Source: Synechococcales cyanobacterium C42_A2020_086
GTDB lineage: Bacteria; Cyanobacteriota; Cyanobacteriia; Elainellales; Elainellaceae
Direction of reading: 5' to 3'
DNA length: 64,000 bases
NCBI GenBank assembly: GCA_015272325.1
Contig: JACYLU010000008.1
Span: 62,001 to 126,000, forward strand
The translations under genes were made by a program, and so were the position numbers. Under the pieces are notes generated by a model that was given only the letters and a program-made list of their open reading frames with translations, was not told the origin of the DNA and made no database searches. Every line of letters starts with the position of its first letter. Within the stretch, counting starts at the first letter, position 1. Below are positions 8,940-18,083 of the stretch, one piece after another.

Positions 8940-10970
8940 TCAGCCAATCGGAGAAGACTCAATCACCGGCTGGATGGTCTCAGTGCGGGTTTCGGGAGGA
9001 GCGGCAGATTCAGGCTCCACGACGGGGAGAGCAATACTAACAGTGGTTCCCTGCCCCAACCCCGCACTCTGCAGCGCGATCTGGCCGCCCATCATTTCGA
9101 CTAGGTTGCGCGAAATCGCAAGCCCTAGGCCGGTTCCTTCATGTTTGCGAGTGGTGGTGCCATCCACCATGACGAAGGGGCGAAACAGCTTGTGCTGCTG
9201 CGCTGGGTCAATGCCGATCCCGGTATCTTTTACAGAAACGACCACCCAGGGGTCAGACTCCGCACCCTCGTCTAGGTCGAGCCGGTAGCCATTTTGCCCA
9301 ACAGGGGTGAACACTTCCTTAGCGGGCTGCACGCGCGTCTCGACGGTAATGCTTCCCTGATCGGTGAACTTAATGGCGTTGTAGATGATATTGATCAATA
9401 CCTGCTTGAGGCGGGCCGGATCGGCTTGCACCAGAATCGGCTCCGTCACATTGGTAACGTTGAGCTGCAAGCCTTTCTGCTGAATTTGCACGACCTCTAA
9501 ATCCACGACCTCTTTCAAGATTTGTCGCAGATCCACGGTTTGAATCGACAGCGGCAGCTTCTCCTCTTCGATGCGCTGGATATCCAGCAAGTCATTAATG
9601 ATTTGCAGCAGATGAATCGCCGCCTTGTCGGCCTGCTCGAGAAACTCTTCCTCTTCTTCGCGGCTGTCGCAGCAACCGTCCTTCACCAGGCGAATACAGC
9701 CAATGATCGCATTCAGGGGCGTCCGCAGCTCGTGGGACGTATTGGCCAGAAACTCGCTTTTAAGCTGGTTAGCAGCCTTCGCCTCTTGCCAAGCCGACTC
9801 TAGCTCTCTGGCGCGTTCTTCTAGCCGCCCTACCATGTTATCCAGCACCTCTGCCAGATGATTCAGCTCGCGCACTCGGAAATTTTTAGGGGCCCGCTCT
9901 TGAGGATTGCGTTTGTGAATTCGCTGGGCATATTTACCCAGTTGTTCGAGCGGTAGGGCCAGATCCCGCGCCATGTAGAGCATTGCCAGCAGGTGCGCCG
10001 CCAGCAGCCCCACTGTAGAAATCAGCAGGATACGGGTAATCTCTTGTAGCCCTTGCAGCGCATTATCGGTACGGGTTGCGGCTAATACAGCCCAGGTTTG
10101 GGTTTCTGTAGCCGTCACTGGCACCACCAGCGACGTAAACCCAGCGAGCCACTCTGTGGCATCGTCGTCAGTCAGATTAAACAGGTGACGAAAGCCTTCC
10201 CCGCCCGGTTCGCCTTTCCCTAGGACGTTATTCAAGATATTTTGATAGCGATCCCGAGCGGGTTCTTGGTTAATATTCTTGCCAACCCGTTCTGGGACAG
10301 GATGAGCCAAAAAGGTACCGTCCTGCCCAACCACAATGGTCTCGCCCTGGAGCAGCCACGGCTTGGAGCTACCTGATTGATCGATTGTCGTCTGAGCGGT
10401 GAGGCTGTATTCCAGTTGCCCGGTGGTGTTGTAAACCGGCGTGCTGATCAGCAGATTCAGCTGACTGTCCATCGGCTCTTGGGGCGGTGGATTAATTTGG
10501 TTGAGGGTCAGCGTATGGACTCTGAGCCGGTTGGGATCCGTCAGCGTTCGTTGCCTTGGCCAACTGCTGGTGGAAACGGGATCGAAACGCTGGTCGCCGC
10601 AGGTGCTCGCAATCAGCTCGCCAGTGTCCAGATTCCGCAACTGAAGGCAGTGGATCTGGGTCCGAATCTGATTCTCAAACTGCTGCTGCAACTGTTCCAA
10701 GAACAGCTTGGAGACAACAGGTGAGCCGAACTGCAATGCAGCGGTTTCGCTAGCCACAGATAACCCAACCTGCAGGGCGTGAATCGAGCTTTGGATCGAC
10801 TCTGCTTTTTGAACAGCACTCTGGCTGAGATTGACTCGCGCCGTATCCAGCAGGCTGCTGCGAGCTTTTCGAAAAGTGACCGCCATGCCCAGAAACAGGA
10901 TGGGGATGCTCAACAGCAGAATCCGCAGGAGTAAAATCCGACGAAAGGAGGACTGCCCAATCATAGCCAT
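8940..10970 (-). CDS. Sensor histidine kinase with Cache-like sensor and HAMP
   Basis: The 676-aa membrane protein has a first TM (about 13-31), a large periplasmic sensor region (about 32-305) of Cache type, a second TM (about 312-332), a HAMP segment (335-385) and a coiled coil. HisKA carries SHELRTPLN with phospho-acceptor His413, and HATPase_c carries the N box (NIIYNAIKF), DTGIGID and GTGLGLAISRN. It senses an extracytoplasmic signal and phosphorylates an unidentified regulator. The ATG at 10970 is used. No response regulator is adjacent. It is divergent from the RibD-like gene and convergent with the Gfo/Idh gene. Confidence 0.9.
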   Translation of the reverse strand: MAMIGQSSFRRILLLRILLLSIPILFLGMAVTFRKARSSLLDTARVNLSQSAVQKAESIQSSIHALQVGLSVASETAALQFGSPVVSKLFLEQLQQQFENQIRTQIHCLQLRNLDTGELIASTCGDQRFDPVSTSSWPRQRTLTDPNRLRVHTLTLNQINPPPQEPMDSQLNLLISTPVYNTTGQLEYSLTAQTTIDQSGSSKPWLLQGETIVVGQDGTFLAHPVPERVGKNINQEPARDRYQNILNNVLGKGEPGGEGFRHLFNLTDDDATEWLAGFTSLVVPVTATETQTWAVLAATRTDNALQGLQEITRILLISTVGLLAAHLLAMLYMARDLALPLEQLGKYAQRIHKRNPQERAPKNFRVRELNHLAEVLDNMVGRLEERARELESAWQEAKAANQLKSEFLANTSHELRTPLNAIIGCIRLVKDGCCDSREEEEEFLEQADKAAIHLLQIINDLLDIQRIEEEKLPLSIQTVDLRQILKEVVDLEVVQIQQKGLQLNVTNVTEPILVQADPARLKQVLINIIYNAIKFTDQGSITVETRVQPAKEVFTPVGQNGYRLDLDEGAESDPWVVVSVKDTGIGIDPAQQHKLFRPFVMVDGTTTRKHEGTGLGLAISRNLVEMMGGQIALQSAGLGQGTTVSIALPVVEPESAAPPETRTETIQPVIESSPIG

Positions 10971-11153
10971 AGTTACTTTCCGACTTGGGATCCAAATTCC
11001 AGATCTCGATGCGACCCCCTTCTAAGTTAATACTCAATCACCGAGAGGTGTTTAGGCATCCGTAGGTAAAGGTGGTTTCTTCAACGACTCTTTACTGACT
11101 TGAAGATGCCTAGAGAGGCAGTACGCTTACAATTCCTAGAAACAGAAATACCA

Positions 11154-11873
11154 ATGACTCCACTTCCGGCACAACGACCCCAGACCACTGTGGTTCTAGC
11201 GATGAGTGCCGACGGCAAAATCGCCGATGCCCATCATTCAGCCGCCCGTTTTGGCTCCGCCATTGACAAAGCCCATTTAGAAGAGCGACTAGCCGAGGCA
11301 GACGCGACTCTATTTGGAGCAGGCACCCTGCGAGCCTACGGATCAACTCTGAGAATTTTATCGCCCTCTTGGTTGCAATGGCGACATGAGCAGAAAAAAG
11401 CCGCTCAGCCGACCCATATTGTTTGCTCTGCCTCTGCCCAGCTCGATCCCCAATTGCCCTTCTTTCGGCAGCCGTTGCCGCGCTGGCTGCTCACCAGTCC
11501 AACGGGTGCTGCAACTTGGCAGAATCGACCCGAGTTCGAGCGAGTGCTGATTTTCTCCACCTTTGACGGCACCCCTGACGGCATTATTGACTGGCAAACC
11601 ACCTTAAAGCAGCTATCCGAGTGGGGGATCGAGCGGCTGCTAGTGATGGGGGGCGGCACGCTGGTGGCGGCTCTGCTAGAAGCTAACCTAATCGATGAGC
11701 TGTGGCTAACCATCTGTCCGCTGTTGCTGGGGGGATCTCAGGCTCCCACGCCGGTTGAAGGCACTGGGTTTTTAGAAGCAGTGGCCCCCCGACTGGAACT
11801 GCTGTCAGTCAAAACAGTAGGGCAGGAAGTTTTTTTGCACTATCGTCTGCCGCGAACGAGCAACTTCATTTAA
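11154..11873 (+). CDS. RibD C-terminal-type reductase (riboflavin pathway-like)
   Basis: The protein is a single RibD_C domain without the deaminase half. Visible landmarks are VVLAMSADGKIAD, FGAGTLRAYG and MGGGTLVAALLEANLIDEL, followed by ICPLLLGG. These match the 5-amino-6-(5-phosphoribosylamino)uracil reductase fold, which uses NADPH. Many cyanobacteria carry such stand-alone paralogues, so the true substrate may differ. The frame extends to a TTG at 11100, but ATG 11154 is just before the first beta strand and is preferred. The FemAB-like gene follows after 61 bp. Confidence 0.8.
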   Translation: MTPLPAQRPQTTVVLAMSADGKIADAHHSAARFGSAIDKAHLEERLAEADATLFGAGTLRAYGSTLRILSPSWLQWRHEQKKAAQPTHIVCSASAQLDPQLPFFRQPLPRWLLTSPTGAATWQNRPEFERVLIFSTFDGTPDGIIDWQTTLKQLSEWGIERLLVMGGGTLVAALLEANLIDELWLTICPLLLGGSQAPTPVEGTGFLEAVAPRLELLSVKTVGQEVFLHYRLPRTSNFI

Positions 11874-11934
11874 CTTAATAGCAGGAGCAGGCAGCAGTAA
11901 ACGATTGTGCTCACCCCCAAATCCCACTTTATTT

Positions 11935-13113
11935 ATGAGTGAACAACCGAAACTCCACTACTCCCTAGCGTGGATCGACAAAATCGCTGAAGTTCCCCAA
12001 GCCGCCTGGGATGCGCTGGCCCTGCCTCTGAAGACGCCGTTTTTAGAATGGGACTGGCTGCACATCATGGAAACCTCTGGCAGCACTACGGCTAAATCGG
12101 GTTGGCTGCCGAACCACCTCACCGTTTGGCGAGACCGGACGCTAGTTGCCGCTGCGCCGCTGTATCTTAAGGGGCACAGCTACGGCGAGTTTGTGTTTGA
12201 CCACCAGTGGGCGGAACTGGCGCACCGCTTGGGAGTACAGTACTACCCAAAGCTGCTGGGCATGTCGCCGTTTACTCCGGCTGAAGGCTATCGCTTTTTG
12301 ATCGCGCCTGGAGAAGATGAGGACGAACTCACCGACTTGATGGTAAGCGCCATTGATCATTTTTGCGTCCGCCATCGCATCTCGGGCTGCAATTTTCTCT
12401 ACGTTGATCCAGACTGGCGACCCGTGATGGAGCGACACGGCTTCACCTCCTGGCTGCACCACAGCTACATCTGGAGCAATCGCGGCTACCAAACCTTTGA
12501 TGATTATTTAGCTGCCTTCAATGCCAATCAGCGCCGCAATATCAAGCGCGAGCGCAAGGCCGTCGAGCAGGCAGGCTTACGCATTCGGCCGCTGACCGGC
12601 GAAGAACTCTCGAAATCCCTGCTGTCGCGAATGTACGACTTCTACAGCGATACCTGCGACAAATTTGGCTGGTGGGGCAGCAAATACCTGACGCGCCGCT
12701 TCTTCGAGCAGTTATGTCCCACCTACAGCCATCGAGTGGTGCTGTTTGGCGTTTATGCAGAGCACAGCCCGCAGCATCCAATTGGCATGTCCTTCTGCCT
12801 CACCAAAGGCGATCAGCTCTACGGGCGCTACTGGGGTGCCACACAAGAGTTCGACAATCTGCATTTCGACACCTGCTACTACACGCCGATTGAATGGGCA
12901 ATTGCCCACAACATTCAAACCTTCGATCCGGGAGCCGGTGGCCGCCACAAAAAGCGGCGCGGTTTTCCCGCCACTCCTAATCACTCGCTGCATCGCTTCT
13001 ACGATGCTCGGCTAACCCAAATTCTGCGGTCCTACATCGGCGAGGTCAACGAGATGGAGCAGCAAGAAATCGACGCCATCAATCAAGATTTGCCGTTTAA
13101 GCAAGCGCCCTGA
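11935..13113 (+). CDS. FemAB/GNAT-like protein (PF04339, peptidogalycan type)
   Basis: The family is recognised from WDALALPLKTPFLEWDWL at the N-terminus, the middle WSNRGYQTFDDYLAAFNANQ and NIKRERKAV, and the C-terminal DPGAGGRHKKRRGF. These are typical of PF04339 proteins, which have the double GNAT fold of FemAB aminoacyl transferases. The substrate in cyanobacteria is unknown, though a role in acyl or aminoacyl transfer to envelope molecules is likely. The start is ATG at 11935 (MSEQPKL) rather than the longer frame at 11905. It lies 61 bp after the RibD-like gene and converges on the transglutaminase gene. Confidence 0.8.
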   Translation: MSEQPKLHYSLAWIDKIAEVPQAAWDALALPLKTPFLEWDWLHIMETSGSTTAKSGWLPNHLTVWRDRTLVAAAPLYLKGHSYGEFVFDHQWAELAHRLGVQYYPKLLGMSPFTPAEGYRFLIAPGEDEDELTDLMVSAIDHFCVRHRISGCNFLYVDPDWRPVMERHGFTSWLHHSYIWSNRGYQTFDDYLAAFNANQRRNIKRERKAVEQAGLRIRPLTGEELSKSLLSRMYDFYSDTCDKFGWWGSKYLTRRFFEQLCPTYSHRVVLFGVYAEHSPQHPIGMSFCLTKGDQLYGRYWGATQEFDNLHFDTCYYTPIEWAIAHNIQTFDPGAGGRHKKRRGFPATPNHSLHRFYDARLTQILRSYIGEVNEMEQQEIDAINQDLPFKQAP

Positions 13114-13118
13114 GGATT

Positions 13119-14810
13119 CTAAGCAGTTGGCGGTGGCAGTTCCTCCAGAATGGTGAACCGGATATGGTTGATGGCTAGATCGCCGATGGAAATTTCTTCT
13201 GGTAGATCCGATGCTGTGATCCGCTCGAAGGGGATGCCTTTAGCAATTTCGGCGTGAAACCAGGGCAAGCCCATAAAGAAGCGCGTTGGGTAGGGGCCGC
13301 CTTCCTGGATATCGTCTACATTGGACTCCATGGGGAACCAGCCGAAGCCGGGAATGTAGAACTCAATCCAGACATGGTTAAAGTCCGGCTGCAGCGGCAC
13401 GCCTTTTTGGTCCGGGTCGGGCGGGCACTTATAGCGACCAACCGTGCGGCAGGCAATGCCATTCAGTCGAGCTAGCGCTAGCAGAATCCCAACATATTCG
13501 CCACAGGAGCCGGTGCCTCGTTCGAGGGCAACATCGGGTGTGTCGATATGGGGCTTAATACTATAGGACAAGCGATCGTAGACGTAGTTGCGGATCTTGA
13601 GAATCTGGCGCAGGATGTTGGTTTCGGTGCCGATGGCCGCCCGCGCCGCCGCCCGAATGGTAGGAGTATCCATCGCCAGATCGTCGTTATCGGTGAGGTA
13701 GCGCTCCTCGAAGCCTGGGGGCAGTGCCGGAATCCGCTCTACATCCGAAGGCTTGAGCTGATATTTAATACCGCGCACCTCTAGGACTGCTTTCCAGCCA
13801 AAAATCTTCCCCTCGCAGGCTTCCAGGCGATCAAAGCGGAAGACGGCAACTCGCTGCCCATCCTGCTCTTCTTCAGTAAATGGCAGCCCCACCGACTCCA
13901 CCGACAACACCTTCTGCCGGTCGGTACTGGCAGGCAGAGCAATCCGCCATTCTAGATTGGTCAGAGGCACCTCTTCCAACGGCGAAATTTCTTCCACATA
14001 GGCCATTTCAATGCGGTACCCATTGGAAAGGGCATAATGCCGAGAGCGGTCGTAATAATAGTGCAGCGGATGGATGAAGGTGCGGTCGCGGGTCGTCAGC
14101 TCTTTAGGATTCTCTTCGTCGTTGGGGTCGTCGCGAATGTAGAATTCCTCTTCGGCATAGGCAACATAGAGCAACTCTTCGCCAGTCTGCGGATGTCGAT
14201 GAAAGGCTAGCCCTGAGGGAGAACCGTAAGGCGTCAAGACACTAAACAGCACTTCGCCCGTTGCCCGATCCATACAGTAAACAGACCGCTCGATGTCATC
14301 GCAGATCCATAGCTCCTCGTCGCGGACGGTCAGCCGCTCAATGCCAACCCCCGGCAACGGAAACCGAGTAATCTCCCGCCCGGTTTTATCAAACACGACA
14401 ATGTAGCCCAGCTTTTGCGAGCTGACGTATAGGGTGGATTGCCAAACTGCGACACCATCGATCGGGTAGGGCAGCGACGTGAAATAATGCAGCTCAAAAT
14501 CCGTCAGATTACACCAATACACCTCGTTGTCACGGGCAAACCAGAGTTGATCCTGCCACAGAGCCAGTCCGGTGCCGTCCTGAAACTCCTGCACCTTCAG
14601 AGAATTAAGAATGGTGGTGTTGTCGTTAGTGCAGTCTACCTGGACAACGTAGCCGCGTACCGCATCCAGCGCAAGCAGCCGCGTTCCATCCGATGCTAAC
14701 CCATGCAGCATATAGACCCCGAACGGCCGCACTGTGCGGCGCTGCAGATCAAGCTGGGAAGACTGGCTCACAGGAGTCTGAGGAGCGGAAGGGCTGGTAT
14801 TGAGCAACAT
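13119..14810 (-). CDS. Beta-propeller plus transglutaminase-like protein
   Basis: Residues 30-260 form repeated short beta blades (LWQDQLWFARDN, VWQSTLYVSSQK, VRDEELWICDD, LAFHRHP), pointing to a six- or seven-blade propeller. Residues 385-510 are a transglutaminase-like (TGc) domain with a plausible triad: Cys436 in TGSCGEYVG, His479 in FNHVWIEF and Asp499 or Glu495 in PMESNVDD. There is no signal peptide, so it is probably cytosolic. Related cyanobacterial proteins have unknown substrates. It is convergent with the FemAB-like gene, with five bases between stops. Confidence 0.72.
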   Translation of the reverse strand: MLLNTSPSAPQTPVSQSSQLDLQRRTVRPFGVYMLHGLASDGTRLLALDAVRGYVVQVDCTNDNTTILNSLKVQEFQDGTGLALWQDQLWFARDNEVYWCNLTDFELHYFTSLPYPIDGVAVWQSTLYVSSQKLGYIVVFDKTGREITRFPLPGVGIERLTVRDEELWICDDIERSVYCMDRATGEVLFSVLTPYGSPSGLAFHRHPQTGEELLYVAYAEEEFYIRDDPNDEENPKELTTRDRTFIHPLHYYYDRSRHYALSNGYRIEMAYVEEISPLEEVPLTNLEWRIALPASTDRQKVLSVESVGLPFTEEEQDGQRVAVFRFDRLEACEGKIFGWKAVLEVRGIKYQLKPSDVERIPALPPGFEERYLTDNDDLAMDTPTIRAAARAAIGTETNILRQILKIRNYVYDRLSYSIKPHIDTPDVALERGTGSCGEYVGILLALARLNGIACRTVGRYKCPPDPDQKGVPLQPDFNHVWIEFYIPGFGWFPMESNVDDIQEGGPYPTRFFMGLPWFHAEIAKGIPFERITASDLPEEISIGDLAINHIRFTILEELPPPTA

Positions 14811-14965
14811 AAGGCAACCAGAGTCGGATCGATTCCCCCAATCATAAACAAAACTTCTCGGCTCTTACATGTACCAAGAGAACAGTTTTGAGGAGGCGTA
14901 ATCCCGGCACAGCTGATTTTAAGACGCCTGACTTGAAGAGGCTTGTCATAAAGAATCAAGCAGGA

Positions 14966-15613
14966 TCAAGCCTGCCGCTGAGCGATGACTGCGTAGAACG
15001 GATCGCCTCCCGGAATACCTAGCATTTGCAGAAAGCTGGGGATGCTGCTGGCACGGGCAATCACTTCCGGTTCACTAAATCCGGGGACCGCTGCAAAATA
15101 GCGTTTCACTAGCTCTACCCGCTCGCTCTCGGAACTGTCGCGCCAAGCCTGAATCGCCTTTTCGTAAAACATGCGATTCGAGAAGCTAACAATGCAAATG
15201 CCGCCTGGCTTGAGGATGCGGTAGATCTCCGCAAATACTGCTTCGGCAAACTGCAAATACTGCACCGAGACCGCGTTCAGTACCGCATCAAAGGATTGGT
15301 CGGGCAGGGGCAACAACTGCTGCTGATTCAGGTTTTGCACAAAATAATGATCAAGACGCGGGTTGCGAGCTAGCTCTTCTGCATTCATGCCGTGCCCTTC
15401 CACATGCTCGAAGGTGATTTCTTCAGGCAGATGAGACACCCAGCTACTCATCATATCGAAGATGCGCGTGCTGGGCTTCAGCCGTTCCCGGTAGAGATCG
15501 GTGAGCTGCTGAATAAAGAACTCATCCACATGGGTAACAAAGCGAGGAAAGCTGTAGAACAATCCATCGTCGGATTCGTCGAGTTTGGTGCGTTGGGTCG
15601 GTTGCAGCCACAT
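14966..15613 (-). CDS. Class I SAM-dependent methyltransferase
   Basis: The core has STRIFDMMSSWVSHLP in place of the usual glycine-rich motif I, the strand FDAVLNAVSVQYL, and RILKPGGICIVSFSNRMFY, which is typical of UbiE-like methyltransferases. Motif I is weak: the expected DxGxGxG is replaced by D-M-M-S-S-W, so SAM binding might be impaired or use another loop. The substrate is unknown. It is 155 bp downstream of the transglutaminase gene on the same strand, and its 5' end faces hsp20. Confidence 0.72.
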   Translation of the reverse strand: MWLQPTQRTKLDESDDGLFYSFPRFVTHVDEFFIQQLTDLYRERLKPSTRIFDMMSSWVSHLPEEITFEHVEGHGMNAEELARNPRLDHYFVQNLNQQQLLPLPDQSFDAVLNAVSVQYLQFAEAVFAEIYRILKPGGICIVSFSNRMFYEKAIQAWRDSSESERVELVKRYFAAVPGFSEPEVIARASSIPSFLQMLGIPGGDPFYAVIAQRQA

Positions 15614-15695
15614 AGCAAAAATATGTCAATTAATAACGTTAATAAAACACAGAAGGACGTGAAGGACATCGAACTGAACCGCAATGGGCATCAGC

Positions 15696-15731
15696 CTGAT
15701 TTCAGTTCTGATTTCAGTTTAAATTCAGTTT
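15696..15731. repeat. 12-bp tandem repeat, about 2.8 copies
   Basis: Two perfect copies of CTGATTTCAGTT are followed by a degenerate third (TAAATTCAGTTT). It lies in the divergent region upstream of hsp20 and the methyltransferase. Confidence 0.85.
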
Positions 15732-15922
15732 GAATAAAGTTGCGAAATGTTACGAGAACAAGCTGCCATCCAGCAACTGCCGTCTCCGCCCGATCCGGAT
15801 GCTGCCTTGAGCCGATGTTGCTTTTGTTGCTTTACTTTGCCCTGATATCTCAATGGTTCGACCGCGTTAGCAGGTTCGGATTGCCCTAAGCGGCAGTACG
15901 GGAGGAAACTACGCCTGCTCAG

Positions 15923-15941
15923 TACAGTTCCCCCCACTGTA
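15923..15941. promoter_or_regulatory. Inverted repeat upstream of hsp20
   Basis: TACAGT and ACTGTA are separated by seven bases (T then six C), about 75 bp before the hsp20 start. It could be an operator, but no regulator is known for it here and the arms are only 6 bp. Confidence 0.3.
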
Positions 15942-16014
15942 AACTACGAAGCACTCGCGGCACTATAAAAACATGAAGATGCAGTTGAAACGCAATTACC
16001 AAGGAAAGCGACCC

Positions 16015-16461
16015 ATGCTAGTTCGTTATTGGCAACCCTGGAAAGACATGGAGCTAATGCGTCGTCAGTTGGACCGGCTCTTTGATGAGTTAGGACACAC
16101 CCAACCCGTTGCTACACTTTGGCGTCCAGCAATTGAACTGAAGGAAGACGATGACCAAATTGTGCTGCGGGTTGAACTGCCCGGTATGGCTGCTAAAGAC
16201 CTAGACGTGCAGGTGACTCGGGAAGCTGTTGTGATCTCGGGTGAGCACCGCCACGAGCAGCAAACCGAAGAAAAGGGCGTAATGAAGTCCGAGTTCCGCT
16301 ACGGTCAGTTTCGCCGCGTAGTGCCGCTGCCGGCTGCTGTGCAGAACGACAAAGTGGCAGCTGAGTACAAAGATGGCATTTTGAGCTTGACTCTGCCCAA
16401 AGTGGAAGAGGCAAAAAACAAAGTTGTCAAAATCAATCTGGCTGAGCCATCTGCCGCATAG
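16015..16461 (+). CDS. Hsp20/alpha-crystallin small heat shock protein
   Basis: A short N-terminal arm (LVRYWQPWKDMELMRRQLD) precedes an alpha-crystallin domain (about 45-135). It contains IVLRVELPGMAAKDLDVQV, EYRYGQF-like FRYGQFRRVVPLP and the signature YKDGILSLTLPKVEE. The protein is an ATP-independent holdase forming oligomers that bind unfolding proteins and membranes. ATG 16015 with AAGGAAAG upstream is preferred to the earlier ATG at 15973. A strong terminator lies about 70 bp after the stop. Confidence 0.93.
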   Translation: MLVRYWQPWKDMELMRRQLDRLFDELGHTQPVATLWRPAIELKEDDDQIVLRVELPGMAAKDLDVQVTREAVVISGEHRHEQQTEEKGVMKSEFRYGQFRRVVPLPAAVQNDKVAAEYKDGILSLTLPKVEEAKNKVVKINLAEPSAA

Positions 16462-16494
16462 AAGCTTGAGCAGCTGGTGAGCTTGAGTTGAAGT

Positions 16495-16515
16495 GAGTGC
16501 TAACAGAGTGCTAAC
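16495..16515. repeat. Two GAGTGCTAAC copies 11 bp apart
   Basis: GAGTGCTAAC occurs at 16495 and again at 16506. GAGTGCTAA is the right arm of the CIRCE operator bound by HrcA, but no TTAGCACTC arm is nearby and the site is downstream of hsp20, so a role as an operator is doubtful. Confidence 0.7.
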
Positions 16516-16531
16516 AGAGTGAGTAGTTTTT

Positions 16532-16567
16532 GGGGCAGGTCTGGACATCTGCTCCTTTTTTTATTTT
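16532..16567 (+). terminator. Rho-independent terminator of hsp20
   Basis: Stem GGGGCAG/CTGCTCC (one G-T pair) with a 10-nt loop is followed directly by seven T and a further T-rich stretch. It lies about 70 bp past the hsp20 stop. Confidence 0.8.
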
Positions 16568-16572
16568 TATAC

Positions 16573-16604
16573 TTTTATACTCTTCACTTTTTATACTCTT
16601 CACT
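16573..16604. repeat. 16-bp tandem repeat, two perfect copies
   Basis: TTTTATACTCTTCACT occurs twice head to tail, immediately after the T-run of the hsp20 terminator, with a partial third copy upstream. Confidence 0.85.
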
Positions 16605-16761
16605 TTAGGCGTTGCTGAGCGGTATGCATGGCAAAATTCCCTGTCTTTTCAATGTCTCCCTAGGGACGGGAAAACTCCTCGTTCACGCCAGGGCAAGCTT
16701 ACATAGCAAAAACGGCGCAGTGTGCAAACTACGCCTAGCAATCCTAAATGTTGGCTGAATA

Positions 16762-16783
16762 GAATCTGACTGGAATCTGAACG
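16762..16783. repeat. 11-bp tandem pair downstream of rlpA
   Basis: GAATCTGACTG is followed by GAATCTGAACG (two mismatches). This is one of the recurrent 11-bp duplications in the window. Confidence 0.7.
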
Positions 16784-16820
16784 GAACGCCTGCCGCTATA
16801 CCGAAATAGCCGATTCGTTG

Positions 16821-18083
16821 CTATTGAACGGTTCCCAGCACTTCCAGGCTCACAGGGGCAACGCCGGAATGCACTAGCCCGATAATCCGAGCAGCACCGG
16901 CCGAAAGGTCGATGACGCGTCCGTGGCTAAAGGGACCGCGATCGTTGATGCGCACAATCACCGACCGACCATTATCTAGGTTTGTTACCCGCACTTGAGT
17001 TCCAAACGGCAACGAACGGTGGGCAGCAGTCATGGCTTCTTGGTTGAAAATTTCGCCGCTAGCGCTGTAGTTGCCATGCAGCCCCGGACCATACCACGAT
17101 GCCATTCCTGAGAACCGCAGCTCTACTGGTCCAATACTCACCGTCGTTTGCTGAGGCTGCCCTTCGATGCGTGATAGCGGCGAGGCATTGCCCATTTGAC
17201 GGCGTATCCGGTTTGTCGCTTGCAGGGCATCTTGGGCAGGGTTGCGGGTGGTATCCGGTAGGATCACATTCTCATCGAGTACGATCAGCTCCTCGTCCCC
17301 TACCTTAATCACATGGCGCTGGTGCTCAGCATCCCACTCTACCGTAATGGTGCTGGCATCTACATTATCGCGATAGAGCTGATTAATCCGGGCGGCCAGA
17401 GTGGTTGCTCGCCACACTGGATCGGTCGATTCCGCCGCAGGATCAGAGGCAGCAGGAGTTGTAGCGGCAGCAGAGCCTGTACCCGACGCAGGACTCGCTT
17501 GCACACTGGCAACTTTGACCTCAGCACTGCTTGGGGCAGCCTCCGCCGGGGTGGAAGCAGAAGATGAGTGAGATGGCTCTCCCAAGAATGTCAAGACAGG
17601 GATATCGCGTACATACAAGGTGGCAGCCTGACGACCGGAAAGCTCATGATTCTGAATCTCAGCAATCGCTTCTACTGGCGACTGTTCCTGAGTTTGGTAC
17701 TCTCCGACCTTCACCACCTCCTGAGGTGGACTCTCGGGCTGTGAAGCAGCAGATGGTGTAGGGGAAGCTGTCGGCTCAGGGGATAGGTCTGCCGGAGGTG
17801 TGACCTCACTGGCTGGTGCTGAAGCCTCGGGGGAGGCATGAGTGACTGAATTTGAGTCTGGACTTGAGTTTAGTTCTGCATCAGCAGTCCCGGTGTTAGG
17901 GGCGGGTTGCGGTGCAGTGGAGACACCCTGATTCGAGAGAGAGGTCTCTTCAGGAACAATTGCCTCTGAAGGCTCATCTGTTGATCCAACGGATCCAACC
18001 GGGTCGGCATAGCCAGAGGGCGCTACCCCAATCGTTGTGACCAACAGTGCTGCGGTTAGACCGCTCCATAGTTTTTGATTCAT
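16821..18083 (-). CDS. rlpA: Septal ring lytic transglycosylase RlpA-like protein
   Basis: The N-terminal signal peptide (about 1-26, ending PSGYA) sends the protein to the periplasm. A long Ser/Pro/Ala-rich region (30-230) with low complexity follows. The C-terminal 95 residues are a double-psi beta barrel: GMASWYGPGLHGNYSASGE, AAHRSLPFGTQVRVTNL and RINDRGPFSHGRVIDLS. RlpA cleaves denuded glycan strands during cell division or has lost that activity in some lineages. No SPOR domain is present. The region between the linker and the barrel (about 240-320) is cyanobacterial-specific. Confidence 0.88.
   Translation of the reverse strand: MNQKLWSGLTAALLVTTIGVAPSGYADPVGSVGSTDEPSEAIVPEETSLSNQGVSTAPQPAPNTGTADAELNSSPDSNSVTHASPEASAPASEVTPPADLSPEPTASPTPSAASQPESPPQEVVKVGEYQTQEQSPVEAIAEIQNHELSGRQAATLYVRDIPVLTFLGEPSHSSSASTPAEAAPSSAEVKVASVQASPASGTGSAAATTPAASDPAAESTDPVWRATTLAARINQLYRDNVDASTITVEWDAEHQRHVIKVGDEELIVLDENVILPDTTRNPAQDALQATNRIRRQMGNASPLSRIEGQPQQTTVSIGPVELRFSGMASWYGPGLHGNYSASGEIFNQEAMTAAHRSLPFGTQVRVTNLDNGRSVIVRINDRGPFSHGRVIDLSAGAARIIGLVHSGVAPVSLEVLGTVQ

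Larger units (their letters stand above)
15614..16014. other. 400-bp divergent intergenic region
   Basis: This separates the methyltransferase and hsp20. It holds a 12-bp tandem repeat (15696-15731), an inverted repeat TACAGT-N7-ACTGTA (15923-15941) and two copies of AAACTACG (about 15907 and 15941) upstream of hsp20. No further gene is supported. Confidence 0.6.
16462..16820. other. Intergenic region between hsp20 and rlpA
   Basis: The two genes converge here. It holds duplicated GAGTGCTAAC sites, the hsp20 terminator, a 16-bp tandem repeat and an 11-bp tandem pair (16762-16783, unit GAATCTGA plus three variable bases). No further gene is seen. Confidence 0.6.
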
